Assembly: GCA_029379385.1 (NCBI GenBank)
Contig: CM055617.1
Coordinates: 9,858,001 to 9,922,000 of the forward strand
Direction of reading: 5' to 3'
Source: Quillaja saponaria
Lineage: Eukaryota; Streptophyta; Magnoliopsida; Fabales; Quillajaceae
DNA length: 64,000 bases
Shown here: positions 11,812 through 24,238 of the stretch, piece by piece
Layout of the letters: each line of letters starts with the position of its first letter
Numbering within the stretch: position 1 is the first letter of the stretch
Position numbers and translations under genes: made by a program
The notes under the pieces: model-generated
What the model was told of the DNA's origin: nothing
The model's input: only the letters and a program-made list of their open reading frames with translations
Databases searched by the model: none

Positions 11812-14687
11812 CTAAGGTAAAAATATTCACTTCTTTAGAACATTATTGAATTGACAAAAAAAGCTTTGCACCAGTGCGAGCAAGAGCATCTTCATGTTTG
11901 AGCTAGTAAGTTTTTTAAATTTTAATTTCATCTATTTGTCTCTTGAATTTTTACTTTTCAACATCTTCTTCATTTTTCTCCCTCACTTTCTATCAATTTT
12001 TTCTTAAATTTCTAACCTGTTATATTACCATTTGAAATTGATCAAATTTTTTTTTAAAAAGCGGTTACCTCAAGATTCGTGTTCTAAACAAGTTCGAGAA
12101 TAAAAAATTAGAGACCACCATTGCAATCATCGACCATAATGGTGTACTCTAAAGACCAACGCGAAAGGAGTCAAGCACATTGCGCCATCATCTTTTGGAT
12201 GTGCTTCACGTGCAACATCTTCCATGCCACGTTAGTAACAACCACGTCAGCCTTACAATCCACGAGTCAGTTGATAGTTTGCTAAGTCAATGTAACCTGT
12301 CACGTCAATGCCATGTCACCCGTAATGTTAACAAAGTATACCTCGTTAGCATTGTCACGTCTGTCAGCAGTGTCACATCACGACATCACTGGTGTTAATC
12401 TGGTTGTTTGGTTTTGACATAAACTTACCAGTTCTCAAAGTGTTTCTACGTCTAGATTTTTGAGATATGTTTTCCTTAAAATATACACCAAAATGCATGA
12501 ATTGGTATTTTTTTTTTATTATTTTAGCTATTTCTTTTTTGAATTTATTTAGTCACTTATGTTAATTTTTATATCTTAAAAAGAAAAAAAGTGAAAAAAA
12601 GAAATGAAAGAAAGAGAGGGAAAAAAAAGTGGAAAAGAAAAGAGAAAAAAGTTTTCAAGATGCACAAAGTCTTAATCATATTTTTATTCTTCATTTAACT
12701 AAATAATTAGAGAGCATCTTCATCTTATTTAGTTTATATTTTTTAATTTGAGACTTGAATTTATGGAACTGTAACATGTATTGAGTTTTATCCTCAGTGT
12801 CGTTATGATGTTTTTGTGGATTTTAGCTACTTTTCTTGTCGAGGCCCATAAGTGTTAGTTATATGTCTATTTCTTATTTGGAAAATAGAGTTATGGGCAC
12901 TGTTTGGTGGAGCTTGTGTCAGAGTTTATCCACTATCTTAATTATGACCAATCGAATTATACACCCCACTATATTCAGTCATGTGCCCAGACTCGGCCTG
13001 TTGTTTACCTATACCCATCATTAGGGTTAGATTCAAATCACATAGTTTGATATTTGAATTCGAATTCGATTTAATTATTCGAATTTGAAGTCGATTTGAA
13101 TATGAATTCAAATTAAATAAAAATACTTTTTAGAGTTTGAATTTAAATTCAAATCAAATTCAAATGATGTAATATTTTATTTGATAAATTATTTGATTAA
13201 GTATTTGATTAACTAATTGATATTTATTAAAAAATAATTTCATATAATTATAAATTTTATTTAATTATTTATGTTTATTTAAAAAAAATTACTTTTACCA
13301 TTTTTACTATGGATTTGAATCCTCTAGAATTTCTTAGGAATTCTATCAAATAGAATTCCGTAATTTGTGTTAACAACTCTTTTAAAATATATTTAAATAA
13401 AATTATGATTAAAATTATAATTAGGATTAGAGTTAGAGTTAGAGTTAGAGTTAGGGGTAGGATAGGGATAGGAGTAGGTTAGGGTTAGGATCAGGATTAA
13501 GGTTAAGATTTGGGTTGGGTTTAGGATCAAATTTAAGCTTACACTTAGAGTTAGGATTAGGGTTACGCTTAGGCTTAGAGTTAGGATTTGAAATAAAAAT
13601 AAAAATATGGTATATTTCTAATATAATATTCAATTTACTAATTAAAAAATTAAAATTAAAATTAAACTTATTTGGATGATTGAGATTCAAAAAAAATAGC
13701 ATGAATAAAAATTTAAACATAAAATTTTTAGACAAATATTATTTTATGCAATGAAAATTCAAATTTTTGAATTTGAACTAAATATTTGAATATTCGTCAA
13801 ATTCAAATATCATTTTAAATTTGATGAGGTATTTGAATTTGAATTTGAATTCTATAGATGAATTCAAATACAGATATAACTAACAAAGCATTCGAAGTTA
13901 TTCGATTCAAATTCCAGCCCTACATATCATAGACCCTAAAAATGAGATCCATCTTAGACCCATCACTTACTGGATATACTTAGACTAAAAGGGGCGCCCT
14001 GATTTTTTTTTTCTTTTGTAAAAAATATTAATTTTCTGAATAAAAGGACATAGGCAAACAAATTCTAAAAGAAAAATTAAGTACACAATGAAATGTTAAA
14101 CTGAATAGTTGTTATCACATATAATTCTTTTTCTTTTACTGTTGAAATTGGCTTTTACATCTATCTATTTGTTGCAATGATATTAAAATGACAATTGGGG
14201 TATTAGTTAAAACTTGATGATAGTTTACACTGTCAACTTTGTAGAATTTTCTCCTTTTTTTGTTCTCTAAACTACGTCCTAATTAGTAAAGGAAAACAGA
14301 GACCTGATCTAGACTCATATTTTCATGAATATGTCTAGACCTAGACTATAAACTCGCTTATATATATATTTATAGTGTTGACTCAATTTACGACTAGTTC
14401 AATAAGATAATTATAAATAATTTTTAGTACTCATTTTTCTCACAAGATTAGTAGCAACAAATTTAAAATTCTATATATAATTATATTACTTTACCTCCAA
14501 CATCCAACTAATTAATTTTCTTCATTACATTTTCAAAATTTGTAAATTTAAAAATGAAGCTTTCATATCAAAACTATTAATACAAAATTATTTTCTCATA
14601 TGATAAAATTTTGAAACTCAAAATCAAAATATAGTGTTACAATTATTATACATCATTTTAATCATAACAATCATGAATTTCTCAAAA
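11812..14687. repeat. Large tandem duplication, copy 2 (with a 901 bp insertion)
   Basis: Second copy of 9690-11719, lengthened by a hAT-like insertion at 13022-13922. Removing that insert gives about 1.98 kb against 2.03 kb in copy 1. Copy 1 supplies the empty site for the insertion. Copy 2 lacks the short segment with the TAGAGATGG terminus seen in copy 1 at 10872. Confidence 0.8.
13022..13922. mobile_element. 901 bp non-autonomous hAT-like element
   Basis: Begins TAGGGTTAG and ends with the inverted form of TAGGGCTGG. Flanking 8-mers are CCCATCAT (13014-13021) and CATATCAT (13923-13930), 6 of 8 identical. The homologous position in the sister duplication copy (near 10910-10930) lacks it, which is direct evidence of insertion. 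The interior is low-complexity: runs of GAATTTGAATTC-like repeats near both ends and a degenerate GGTTAG/GGATTAG tract at about 13426-13585. It has no coding capacity. Confidence 0.75.
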
Positions 14688-14769
14688 CACAATAGCATGC
14701 CCATTAGGGTCAGACAGGACTGGGCCCAACATAAACAGGCCTAATTGCCATCTCTAACATTATCTCAAC

Positions 14770-15500
14770 CTCAATCCTCATATACCTAGACCTACAGAGA
14801 CTTATTTGAAAAATACTAAGAGAAAACTTGATGAGTTTAGTGCAAAATTGCATAAGGTGCTTGTAATGTCAAGTCTAGACACTGATGAATCTGAGTCAGT
14901 TTTGGTTGAGATACAGGAGACTTGCAGAGAATTAATGACTTCACAGTTTAGCTTACTTCACCAGCACTATATAGTGAAGTAGAAAATGCTCCTAAGCCAC
15001 TTGCATCAGAGGATGATTGTCAAACATATGCAGTTGATGCTACCTAAGAGTTACCATTTGAGCTTACTATTTCACTACCAAAAGTTGAAAGTCAGGACCA
15101 TGAAGCTTGTGATGTTCGTGTGCCACTTGCTACGAATGATGAGGTTACATTTGAAGATATGATTGAGCCAATTGACATTAATTCAAAAGCTACTTGCTAC
15201 GAATTTTGAGGTTACATTTATAGTTATGATTGAGCCAGTCGACATTCCAAAGCAAATAGATACAGTTTCAAAATAGATTATTGAGATTACCCATATTTAG
15301 ATATCATGCGCATTAATTTTGTCATTCCAATGCAATTTCAAGTGTTTGTAATCCATGACAAAATTTTCATTACCGAGTTTTTTTGCTACTACCCTTGACA
15401 TGTAGGATTTTATTTTTGAGTTCCTCATCTCCCTCATTAGAAACTCAAGGTCGAGTTCTTTTCAACAGGAGGGGAGAATGATGAGAAATGAAATGGTGAT
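14770..15500 (+). mobile_element. Possible degenerate retroelement 3' end
   Basis: This stretch has higher coding-like texture than its surroundings but is full of stops. Near 15445-15480 a reading resembling SRSSSFQ is followed by the purine tract AGGAGGGGAGAATGATGAG, which resembles the end of a Ty3/gypsy pol gene and its polypurine tract. Inside is a 67 bp tandem repeat (15124-15190 and 15191-about 15246, sharing CTTGCTACGAAT and GAGGTTACATTT). No protein domain could be confirmed. Confidence 0.3.
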
Positions 15501-16675
15501 GTTTTAGAAGTTTAATATTAAGTTTGTTATTTGTATTTTATTTTATTATATAATTTCAAATTTTGACATTTACATAGTAGTTTTTATATTATGTTTTTAG
15601 ACTTCTCTCCAAAAAATTTACGTAACGCTTATATAATGGTTTAATATGCATTTGTTTATGATTTTTTGACAAATTAAAATTGAATCGCATGCTAGCAAGT
15701 TTTTCAGATTCTTTTTTCATCTAATTCTCTTTCCCAATATTTGCTTTTCCATTTACTCCTACTCTTTCTCCATCACTTTCTATCAAATTTCCCCCAAATT
15801 TCTATTTTATCTTATTGTTCGACATCAAATTGTGCTTGAAATCTTGAACCAGATGATGCTGATTATTTTTTTTAATTTTTGGTTTTAAAAATATTATTTA
15901 CGATACCAAACAGAACATGATTAAAAAGAATCAGCACAAGTGATTTTATTGACAGGTCATTCTCGTGCTATGTTATATTATGAATATGACTACTATTCTG
16001 AATGTGTAAGACTTCGAGATTAAATTTTATCATCACTTCGGTGCCTCAAAAATAAGACACAAATTTCTGGATTGCTTGTGGAGTTTGTTTAATTAACATC
16101 CAGAGAAACAGTACAATTATAGCCAAAAAAAAGAAAAAAAGAAACAGAAGACCGACATAAGTTTACATCCACAGCTGGAACACCTAAAGACAAAGGCTGA
16201 AAGCGACAGCACTACAGTAACAAGCAAACACTTACATGAACAAGAGCAAAACTGGAGAAGTGAAAAAATTAATGGATCAAGATCTCATTCCTCCAGATTA
16301 TTCAAAACTGATAGCAGGTCTTTGGATGGTTTTCTTGTATTAGATTACAAATTCTTTGTTGTTTGACGTGTGTTTTGTGTGGTGATACAGTAGGAAAATA
16401 CCAAGGAAAGGAAAGAGGCAATAGTCCACTAAATTCTAGCCTGTAAAACCGAGATGACCAATTGACATGTGCGAAACAAACAAAAATCGATCCCTCTATT
16501 TTTAGCCATACTACATTCTTTAATCCCATTTGGGTTTTCAAGGATCTGTTTTGTTTTGGGAAAAATAATTTCTTTATTTTAAAGAACTACATAGCTGGAG
16601 GGAGAGGGAGACCTCACATTTGTTTTGGCAACCAAAACAAACGGTTTGTAGGGAGCGAGAGGAAAAGAGAGGAAA

Positions 16676-18908
16676 ATGGGGAGACGGGAGCAGAGGGAGG
16701 ATGAAGAGGGAGTAATGGCTACAGACTTCTTCTGGTCTTATACGGATGAGCCTCATGCCTCGAGGCGGCATCAGATCCTCTCTCAGTATCCTCAAATCAA
16801 AGAGCTCTTTGGCCCTGACCAGTGGGCTTTTCTTAAGGTACTTTTATTTTCTTCCTCTTGCTCGGTTAATTTGAATTTTGTACGTGTTCTGTAGCTAATA
16901 ACTCTACTTGGTGGCTGATATGCATTTGTTTGTGATGGGGTTAGATCTGAGACAATGTGGGTGTAACGTCGAATTTGTATCTATGGTGAAATGTCCTTCT
17001 TTTTTTCTGTGTTGCCTTATGTTGTTCTTTAGCTAATTCGACTTTTGGGTATTTCTCTTAACGCCCTTTCAGTCATTAAGTTCATCAGTGCTGGGCTTCC
17101 TTTCGGTTTACTTAATGGGTTACTGGAAAAATGCTTGATTTTGGTATTCATATTTTCCTCCCTTCAGAATGGACACGTTTGTTCATGTATACCTTGTCCT
17201 AATGAAATTTGGCTCTTTTTTGCCTTTTCTTTTTTTTACCAATTGCATATTTTTTCACCCCCTCCATTTGGTTTCTCCAAAAGTTGCACTCTCACATCAA
17301 TATCGGGTGATTCTCTTTAGACTATAGAATGGGCTTTTGTTTGAGATCCCTCAAATGGTTTTATTGCATTTGACAGCTTGTTGCAACTTTTAGCTGGAAA
17401 AAAAAGAGATATTTGAGATCAATAATTACATTTTGATTTTTGGCGAGATATCTAAAATTTATTTTTTTGTGGTTTGTTGTTGACTGTGTTAAATTACTAT
17501 CGGGAATTGTAGATTCTCCCATCTAAACACTCATCATATGCTGCAAAAACTGAGCCCTTTTTCAAATCAACATCTCTATTTTTCTGTACTGGAAAAGGAA
17601 AATCACTGAGCTTCGATGGTTACTATAGTGATGGTACTATTGTCTAACCATTGATGTACTGGTTTAGACATCGCATCTCTACAAGTAGCTTCCTAGAAAA
17701 TATGATTAATTTAGGAATGCTGAAAATGTGCGAGCTGGGTTGGTGTCTTAATTTGTAATCTTTACCAATTAAATAAGATTCTTCATCTTTTTGGCGTGCC
17801 TTGAAAGGTGCATAGATCTTGAAGAAGTAATCATTTCCAGATAGTCTCCATGTTTTAATACTGTTGAAAGTTTCAGTAGATTCTTCTTTCTGTTCCCTCA
17901 TGTAGACATTATTTGAGTAAGAAATGTGGTGTTAGGTCATTTGACAAAATAATCACGTTTTCAATTGATCTACGAAATGTTCAACTGTTTGTATAGTAAT
18001 TGTTCTGTTTTAAATTTTGTAAAATTTACATGAATGTTTAAGCTGTGATTTAAGTTGTTCATTCATGTCAGTGCAATTATGGTTTGCAGATTGCAGCAGT
18101 TGTCTTGCTTCAACTTTGGACTGCTACTTCCCTTAACAATGCAGGCTGGCTGAAAATACTTGTGATAGCCTACTTCTTTGGCTCTTTTCTCAACCACAAT
18201 CTCTTCTTGGCCATCCATGAGCTCAGCCACAATCTTGCCTTCTCAACTCCAGTCTACAACCGTTGGCTCGGGATTTTTGCTAATCTCCCTATTGGTGTAC
18301 CCATGTCTGTCACTTTCCAAAAGTATCACTTGGAGCACCATCGCTTCCAAGGGGTAGATGGCATTGATATGGACATCCCAAGCCAAACTGAAGCGCATCT
18401 TGTGACAAATGTCTTCGCAAAAGTTGTATGGGTTGTTTTGCAACTCTTCTCCTATGCTCTCCGACCTCTATTTCTTAAACCGAAACCTCCTGGTTATTGG
18501 GAGTTCATCAACTTCATTATTCAGATAGGCCTTGATGTAGCCATGGTTTACTTTTGGGGCTGGACATCCTTTGCTTATCTTATACTGTCCACATTTGTTG
18601 GGGGTGGAATGCATCCCATGGCCGGTCACTTCATCTCAGAGCATTATGTCTTCAAGCCTGAGCAAGAGACATATTCTTACTACGGCCCTTTAAATCTCCT
18701 CACTTGGAGTGTGGGTTACCACAATGAGCACCATGATTTCCCTAGAATTCCTGGAAGCAAGCTCTACAAGGTGAAGGATATTGCTCCTGAATATTATGAG
18801 GGTTTAGACTCGTATAAATCTTGGAGCCAGGTTATATACATGTATATTATGGACAGAACAGTTGGGCCCTTTAGCAGAATGAAGAGAAAGGCCAGGAAGT
18901 CTGAATAG
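16676..18908 (+). CDS. DES1: Sphingolipid delta(4)-desaturase (DES1-like)
   Basis: Two exons, 16676-16837 and 18090-18908, joined in phase 0 across a 1252 bp GT-AG intron, giving 326 residues (Arabidopsis homologue about 332, from memory). The N-terminus has the family block [15 protein letters not shown]. The three histidine boxes of membrane di-iron desaturases are intact: H97ELSH101, H134LEHH138 and H265NEHH269. Hydrophobic segments lie around residues 55-95, 115-130, 155-170 and 185-210. The enzyme introduces the delta-4 double bond into the sphinganine backbone of ceramide in the ER membrane. Plant activity varies by species and is often floral. The first ATG (16676) was chosen because [19 protein letters not shown] matches the usual start; an internal ATG at 16715 is the alternative. 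No lesion is visible. Confidence 0.93.
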
Positions 18909-20677
18909 TTTCTATCTGTATCATTTCTTCTTTCTTTCTTTTGCCCCTTTTTGTATCCGTGCACTGTTTCCTTGCATCACTGCAATTATTTTTCTAATTT
19001 TATACCATATAATGATATGTTGTAACATTCTTGAGGTATCAGAGGAGTTAGAATGAAGTAGCATAATAGCAAGTTATTTGTTTGTGCATCTAGTGTAAAG
19101 AAAAATATTGTGCCCCATGTTTGTTCTCTCTCACCTGCACATGACAGAAAAAGCGTGCGTATTCTTATGTTCGGTTGCTCACATATGAATGATTTTCACT
19201 TCTGCCTAGTTATCAATTTTATCAGTTTAATGAGTACAAGTATGGTATCAACATCAATGATAAATAAGAAGGAAGATATCAATACAATGCTAGCACTAAG
19301 ATGTGTCTAAAGGCTAGTCCCCTGAATGGAGGACAGATTTGTGCGTGTTTCGGTTCATTCATGTCTCAACCGAGGTTGAATATTCTCAGTTGATCATCAT
19401 AAACTCATAAGCCAGCATGTTTCAAAATGTTGATAATACATATGGTTTGGTCATCAAGTCTCTTGGATGAGTGAAATCGTTGTGAAGAAACTCCAAAACC
19501 TAATATCCCGCATTGGTGGCATATATCATGTGTTTGAGCTTATAAACTCTTAACTCTTGCTTCATTGTCTTTTTTGAGAACATAGGCCATTGACACATTT
19601 CTTTCTATCAAAACAAGAGGGGGTTGGTTCAGGTAAGTTGCATAGCTTGTGCTTAATGTTAGCAAAAGATTTGACCTAATATAAAAACAGAAAGGGAAGC
19701 TTCTGAGAAATTTCCATAGGTCGGCCTGATTTGCTCTCAAGGGTTGTGATGAATAATTTCTAACTTTATTGTTTTGCTGTGAACTGAGTTCTTTTAACAT
19801 CGAATAGAACAAGTACTCGACGACTCTTAGCCAACAACAGATTGGTTTAGCGAAAAGTTCTTCTGCCTCACTACCAAAATGCTTGGAACAACAAGTACTC
19901 GAAGACTCTTAGCCAACAACGGATTGGTTTAGTGATAAGTTCTTCCGCCTCATTTCGAAAATGCTAGGGTTCAAAATGCGTAACCCAAAATTGGTAAACA
20001 TCCAACAATGCACTGCTCTGCAGGTTGACGTAGGCTAATTATCCCTTTTTTTCCTTTACCAAAGATTAAAAAAAAAAAAAAAAGACTATTAAGACAGCTA
20101 TTACAGATCAACAAATTTGCTGTTTGGGACTAACACTTAAATTTTTCCAAAAACAAAATTATGTGTAAGCAAACCAAAGCTAACACACATGATTGTTTTT
20201 ATCATTAATGTAAACTTGAACTTTCAATATGAATATAATAAGTATATTACAAACGGAAAATTTGATAATCCTCTTGTTTTCCATTCTTTTTCTTCCTTAA
20301 TACATTATGTAATCAGATTCAAGTCGAAAATATTTGTGTAGATTAACATGAGAGATACTCATTGGCCCAACAATCTCTGCAGCATGCTGACCATCTGACT
20401 GCAATGGGGAATTGACCCAGTTCTCTATCTTGCAGAATGTTGACAATATTAGTCAGGAGGCATTCTTTATCTTGCAGAACATTAACAATGTTTCTCAGGC
20501 GGTGTAACTTACACTATAGCTACATTGGCAAAAAAAATAACTGGTATAACTGCAGCAGGACAGTGGTCTGGCATATGTAAACAGAATTTGCAGCACGTAG
20601 TACCCTTGCAAATTGCTATGTCAGTTTGTTCTCTTTAGTAGCTTATTGCGATGACATATCAAATATTGTCTTGCCTA
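18909..20677. other. DES1 3' flank and TFB2 pseudogene 3' flank, with a small tandem duplication
   Basis: The two gene ends face each other here. I see no further gene. Apart from an 82 bp tandem duplication at 19808-19969 and an A tract near 20070, nothing stands out. Confidence 0.6.
19808..19969. repeat. 82 bp tandem duplication
   Basis: Two adjacent copies (19808-19889 and 19890-19969) both start AACAAGTACTCGA, contain ACTCTTAGCCAACAAC and GATTGGTTTAG, and end in AAAATGCT(T/A)GG. They differ at roughly ten positions. Non-coding. Confidence 0.85.
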
Positions 20678-23600
20678 CTACTTTTGACCGCGTAAATATT
20701 CTCGCACATGCATGTGTACTTCTTTGACTACCATGCACATTTTTTTTGAATCTTCCCAAAGCAAACCATTCCATTCTCGGGCACAGTCACAAGTAGCCTC
20801 AAATACCTCCTGCCACAAGAAAAGGATGTGAAATATTAGATGCAATTAAGAGAATAAAACATTATATCAATTCAAATTTCAAAGGTAGTATGCCATTACC
20901 CTAGAAGGAAACTCACCATAAGAATGCGCAGGAGTCATCTCAACCCTATTTTGATCTGATTCCCAAAGTCTAATCTGTCATAGAAGGGTGCATACTCAGA
21001 CATCAGAGAATTAAAATACACAGAAAATGTGCCAAGTGATTAACTTTTACTCCTGTGATTGATAAAAGCACATGGTAAAACCCTTCTCTATTTTATTTTT
21101 CAGAAGATTAGAAGATCCAATTAATTAAATCCTAGGACAAAATCCAGCATATGTGCCTTGGACATAAATATGTAAATAAAGAACCAAACCTGATCGTGAC
21201 ATTTTCAGACACAGATGGAATTTTCTGTGCAACACGAGGATGTGCATTCTGCTGAAGGAAACTGATTATCTGCACATGAGCATTCAGAAGTCATATGAAG
21301 CAAACTAGCCTCAAAGTTTAAATGGAACAAAGAACGTCATACCATTAAAGATAATTGTTATTGCAAAGCCAGTATATCAATTTTTACAACCCTTTCTCCA
21401 GAAAAGTACCAAGTGATAACCGTGTGTGAGGTCAGGTTGACAGCAAAGGGGGAAAACTTCTCTTCTATAAACATAGATTACATGTCCTGTCCTTGACACA
21501 CAAACCAGTTTAATATTGTATTTTGCAATTTTATTTTCAGGTGCCGTATAAGATATCAAGGCTTGCCAATCCACCTCTTGCTGTCTAGACATCTATAGTC
21601 TTTAAGTGGAAGCACCCCATAGTTCAACAAGACTCGACCATCTGACAGAAATTCTTCCGAGATTTCATATGAAACCCTATATATACATATGGATAAATCT
21701 TCAAGCCAACAGCAATTTTGTCACATTCCCTAAGTAAAAAATGGGTAGAGCTAGACAATATGGAAATTTAAAGAAACCTGAGATCTTATTTAGGTAGGCC
21801 AGTTCATATAGGTCATTCAAAATTGCATGACGTACAAGGGTGTGTATATATATATATATATATCTTTGTAGATATCACTAATAACATTAAAAAATAAAAT
21901 TTAAAATATAAGATCTTTATCATGGTAAAAGGATATGTAATTACTCTCAGACATTTACGAAGGTGCAAATGACTGTACCAAAGACAATTGCATCATCAGC
22001 AAACAATGTTTCAACAAAAAGTGATGGAGAAATTGGTTCTTTCCTTTTCCTTTTTCTTTTTTCCTCCTTGGGAGAGGGGGTGGGTAAGATAGAAACAAGG
22101 AAAAAGCAAATATGTCTTGACATGTCATGCCTACACATGACAGCTCACTGTCTCCTAAGGCAGCACCATGTGGAGTTACTTAGGACAACAACAATAGCAA
22201 AAGCAAACACTTCTAGAGGCTGAGAATGCATTAAACACTAAGTAATCAAAATCTACTCAAAATAAGGGACCAAATCTAATGTTCAAACCGACCACAAACA
22301 AAAACGAAAATCAATTTCAATAAAAATATTAGCCAAATAGTTCTTAAAGGAAGAATCTGGTGTTCATCATATGTTGAAGTCAATCAAGCTACATGGAAAA
22401 GGTTTGGATGGGCTTACAGTAGGGAAGGAACAAAGGCCCAAAGCAAATAGAAAGATATACCATAGAAAAAGGAAATAATAATATTGATACTTGCCCGCTC
22501 AGAAGTAATGCCTTTTTTCAAAAGCATTATAGATACTGTCTTTTGTTATTGCTGAAACAATAAGATTTGGAAGTTGATATTCCAGGCTACACATATTATA
22601 AAAAATTACTCACTTTCAGAGAAGAATGGAAAGACAAGAAAAATACCTGAACTCTGAGATCAAGCAAGAGATTTATTGAAAGGCTTTACACACTTATGTC
22701 CCTTCAAAATATATCAACAAAGATAGGCAGGTCAAAAGATGAATTTTACTAAGGAAGAATTGCCAATTTTGCAAGATATGAAGGCAAAGCTAGGTCAGTA
22801 TATGTTAACATCATTTCAGGTCCTTCATAATGTTAGGGTATGCCGTATGCCTACATCTTTTGTCAATAGTTAGGCCAGAAGACTATTTACATTTTTTGTC
22901 AAATATTTGCTATGCTAGAAGAATTGATAAATTGCATAGCTCCGAGAAAGTAGCCATCTGCAAAGGTGATTCAGTTATTCCTTCCATTTTAAGTCAGCAG
23001 AGTTGAACTGTTGCAAAAACACAATCATTATAATGGTTAAACCCAGTCAAACTGAGCGTGTGAACATTGGGTTTCAAAACAAATAACATATCCAACAACT
23101 TGAACAGTGCTTTCATGTCATGTCCACTACAAGAAGCATTCAGCTATAACAGATCAGTCCAGTGGTCCAAAAGGCTATGCCAGTCCAAGTTTAATAACTT
23201 AAAGTAGTTCTCACTGACTCTAGAAGAATCACTCTGTTTATTTGACCAACATGAAAGCTTTTTTTTTTTTTTGACATCCACCCTCTTAAAACTCTCATAA
23301 TTCAACCTTGAAACGTGTATTTGTTTCAGTCCACAAATTTTCAAAATTTTGCATAACTCCTCTTACTCAAATTCAAAATCCACTTATAAGCATATACAAC
23401 AATAACCACAATTTCTTTACTAACAGAGCCAATAATTTCAAGCATCCCAGGTTAGATTAAAAAAAAGGGTAACATTTTAGAAACAAGTTGGTTGTATACG
23501 TGCCAAATTGTTGTAATATTTCACACAGTAATTTTAAAGATGAGTAGGCATACATCTGAAAATTTGTTTCCACAACCACAAAACCCTGAGAACAAATACC

Positions 23601-23837
23601 ATAGAAAAAGAAGAAGAATTAGCACTTATTAGTCACTACTCATCACAGATCAACAGCTTTTTACTGGAAATACTAGCACAGTGTTCCAAGTTGTATAATG
23701 AGGAAAAATACATATTAAACAAAACCACCAAAAAAGTCTATAAACAAAACCACCAATACATTTACTGAAAATCCATACTCTTCCACCCATTCCTTTTGTC
23801 AATATGAACAAAACCATAAAGTTCAATAGGTGTTAAG

Positions 23838-24238
23838 CAATATTCTGAAACCCGACCCATAGGTTGACCCGAACAAAGTGTCCGGGGGTCAACCCGCTGA
23901 CATCATAATGAAAAAAATTATATTATTTTATATATATTTAACATAAAAATATAAATATTTTATGTATATGTAAGAATATAATGTCAAACAAGAAATGAAA
24001 AACAATAAGCAAAAACATTATAGATGAAAACTAAAGAGAAAAGGAAAATAATCTATTGCAAATTTCTCTTATTTATTTATTTTTTGTTTTTGATTTTTTT
24101 TTTAAAAAACTGGGCCAGGTCTTTAATTTACGTCTCAGCTGGGGCAACCGTTATTCCAGGTTTTAGGACTAATCCAGTCCAAGATAGCACCTGGGTGACG
24201 ATATGACTGGTCGGTCAAGTTCGGGACTCAAAACATTG
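23838..24238. mobile_element. 401 bp hAT-like MITE in intron 10 of the TFB2 pseudogene
   Basis: Terminal inverted repeats: CAATATTCTGAAACCCGACC at the left, and the reverse complement of the right end reads CAATGTTTTGAGTCCCGAAC. Flanking 8-mers are GTGTTAAG (23830-23837) and GTGTAAAG (24239-24246), 7 of 8 identical, the length expected of hAT insertions. The interior is AT-rich and non-coding. Confidence 0.8.

Larger units (their letters stand above)
10872..14756. mobile_element. Split hAT-like element: left end in copy 1, right end in copy 2
   Basis: TAGAGATGGCAAT at 10872 and its inverted partner ending at 14756 (reverse complement TAGAGATGGCAATTAGG) form terminal inverted repeats of hAT type. 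The outer 8-mers match at 6 of 8 positions (GCGTTATC at 10864-10871, ACATTATC at 14757-14764). The ends are now far apart because the tandem duplication broke inside the element. The original element would have been about 0.9 kb. It is non-coding. Confidence 0.55.
9219..16675. other. Gene-free 7.4 kb repeat region between AIRP2 and DES1
   Basis: No credible gene. It consists of the AIRP2 3' flank, a tandem duplication of about 2 kb, hAT-like insertions, a possible retroelement tail and AT-rich DNA. Short open frames here (for example 9976-10164 and 12180-12398) are the same non-genic repeat read twice. A third, partial copy of the pyrimidine-rich part of the repeat appears near 15700-15830. 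The DES1 promoter occupies the right end. Confidence 0.7.

Noticed and set aside
9976..12398. Open frames at 9976-10164 and 12180-12398 with similar protein sequence
   Set aside because: The similarity comes from the tandem DNA duplication. There is no ATG context, domain or codon-like conservation, and the frames end at different places.
13451..13735. Minus-strand open frame rich in Asn, Pro, Lys and Phe (94 aa)
   Set aside because: It is the low-complexity GGTTAG-like tract of a hAT-like element read on the other strand, with no ATG-independent support.
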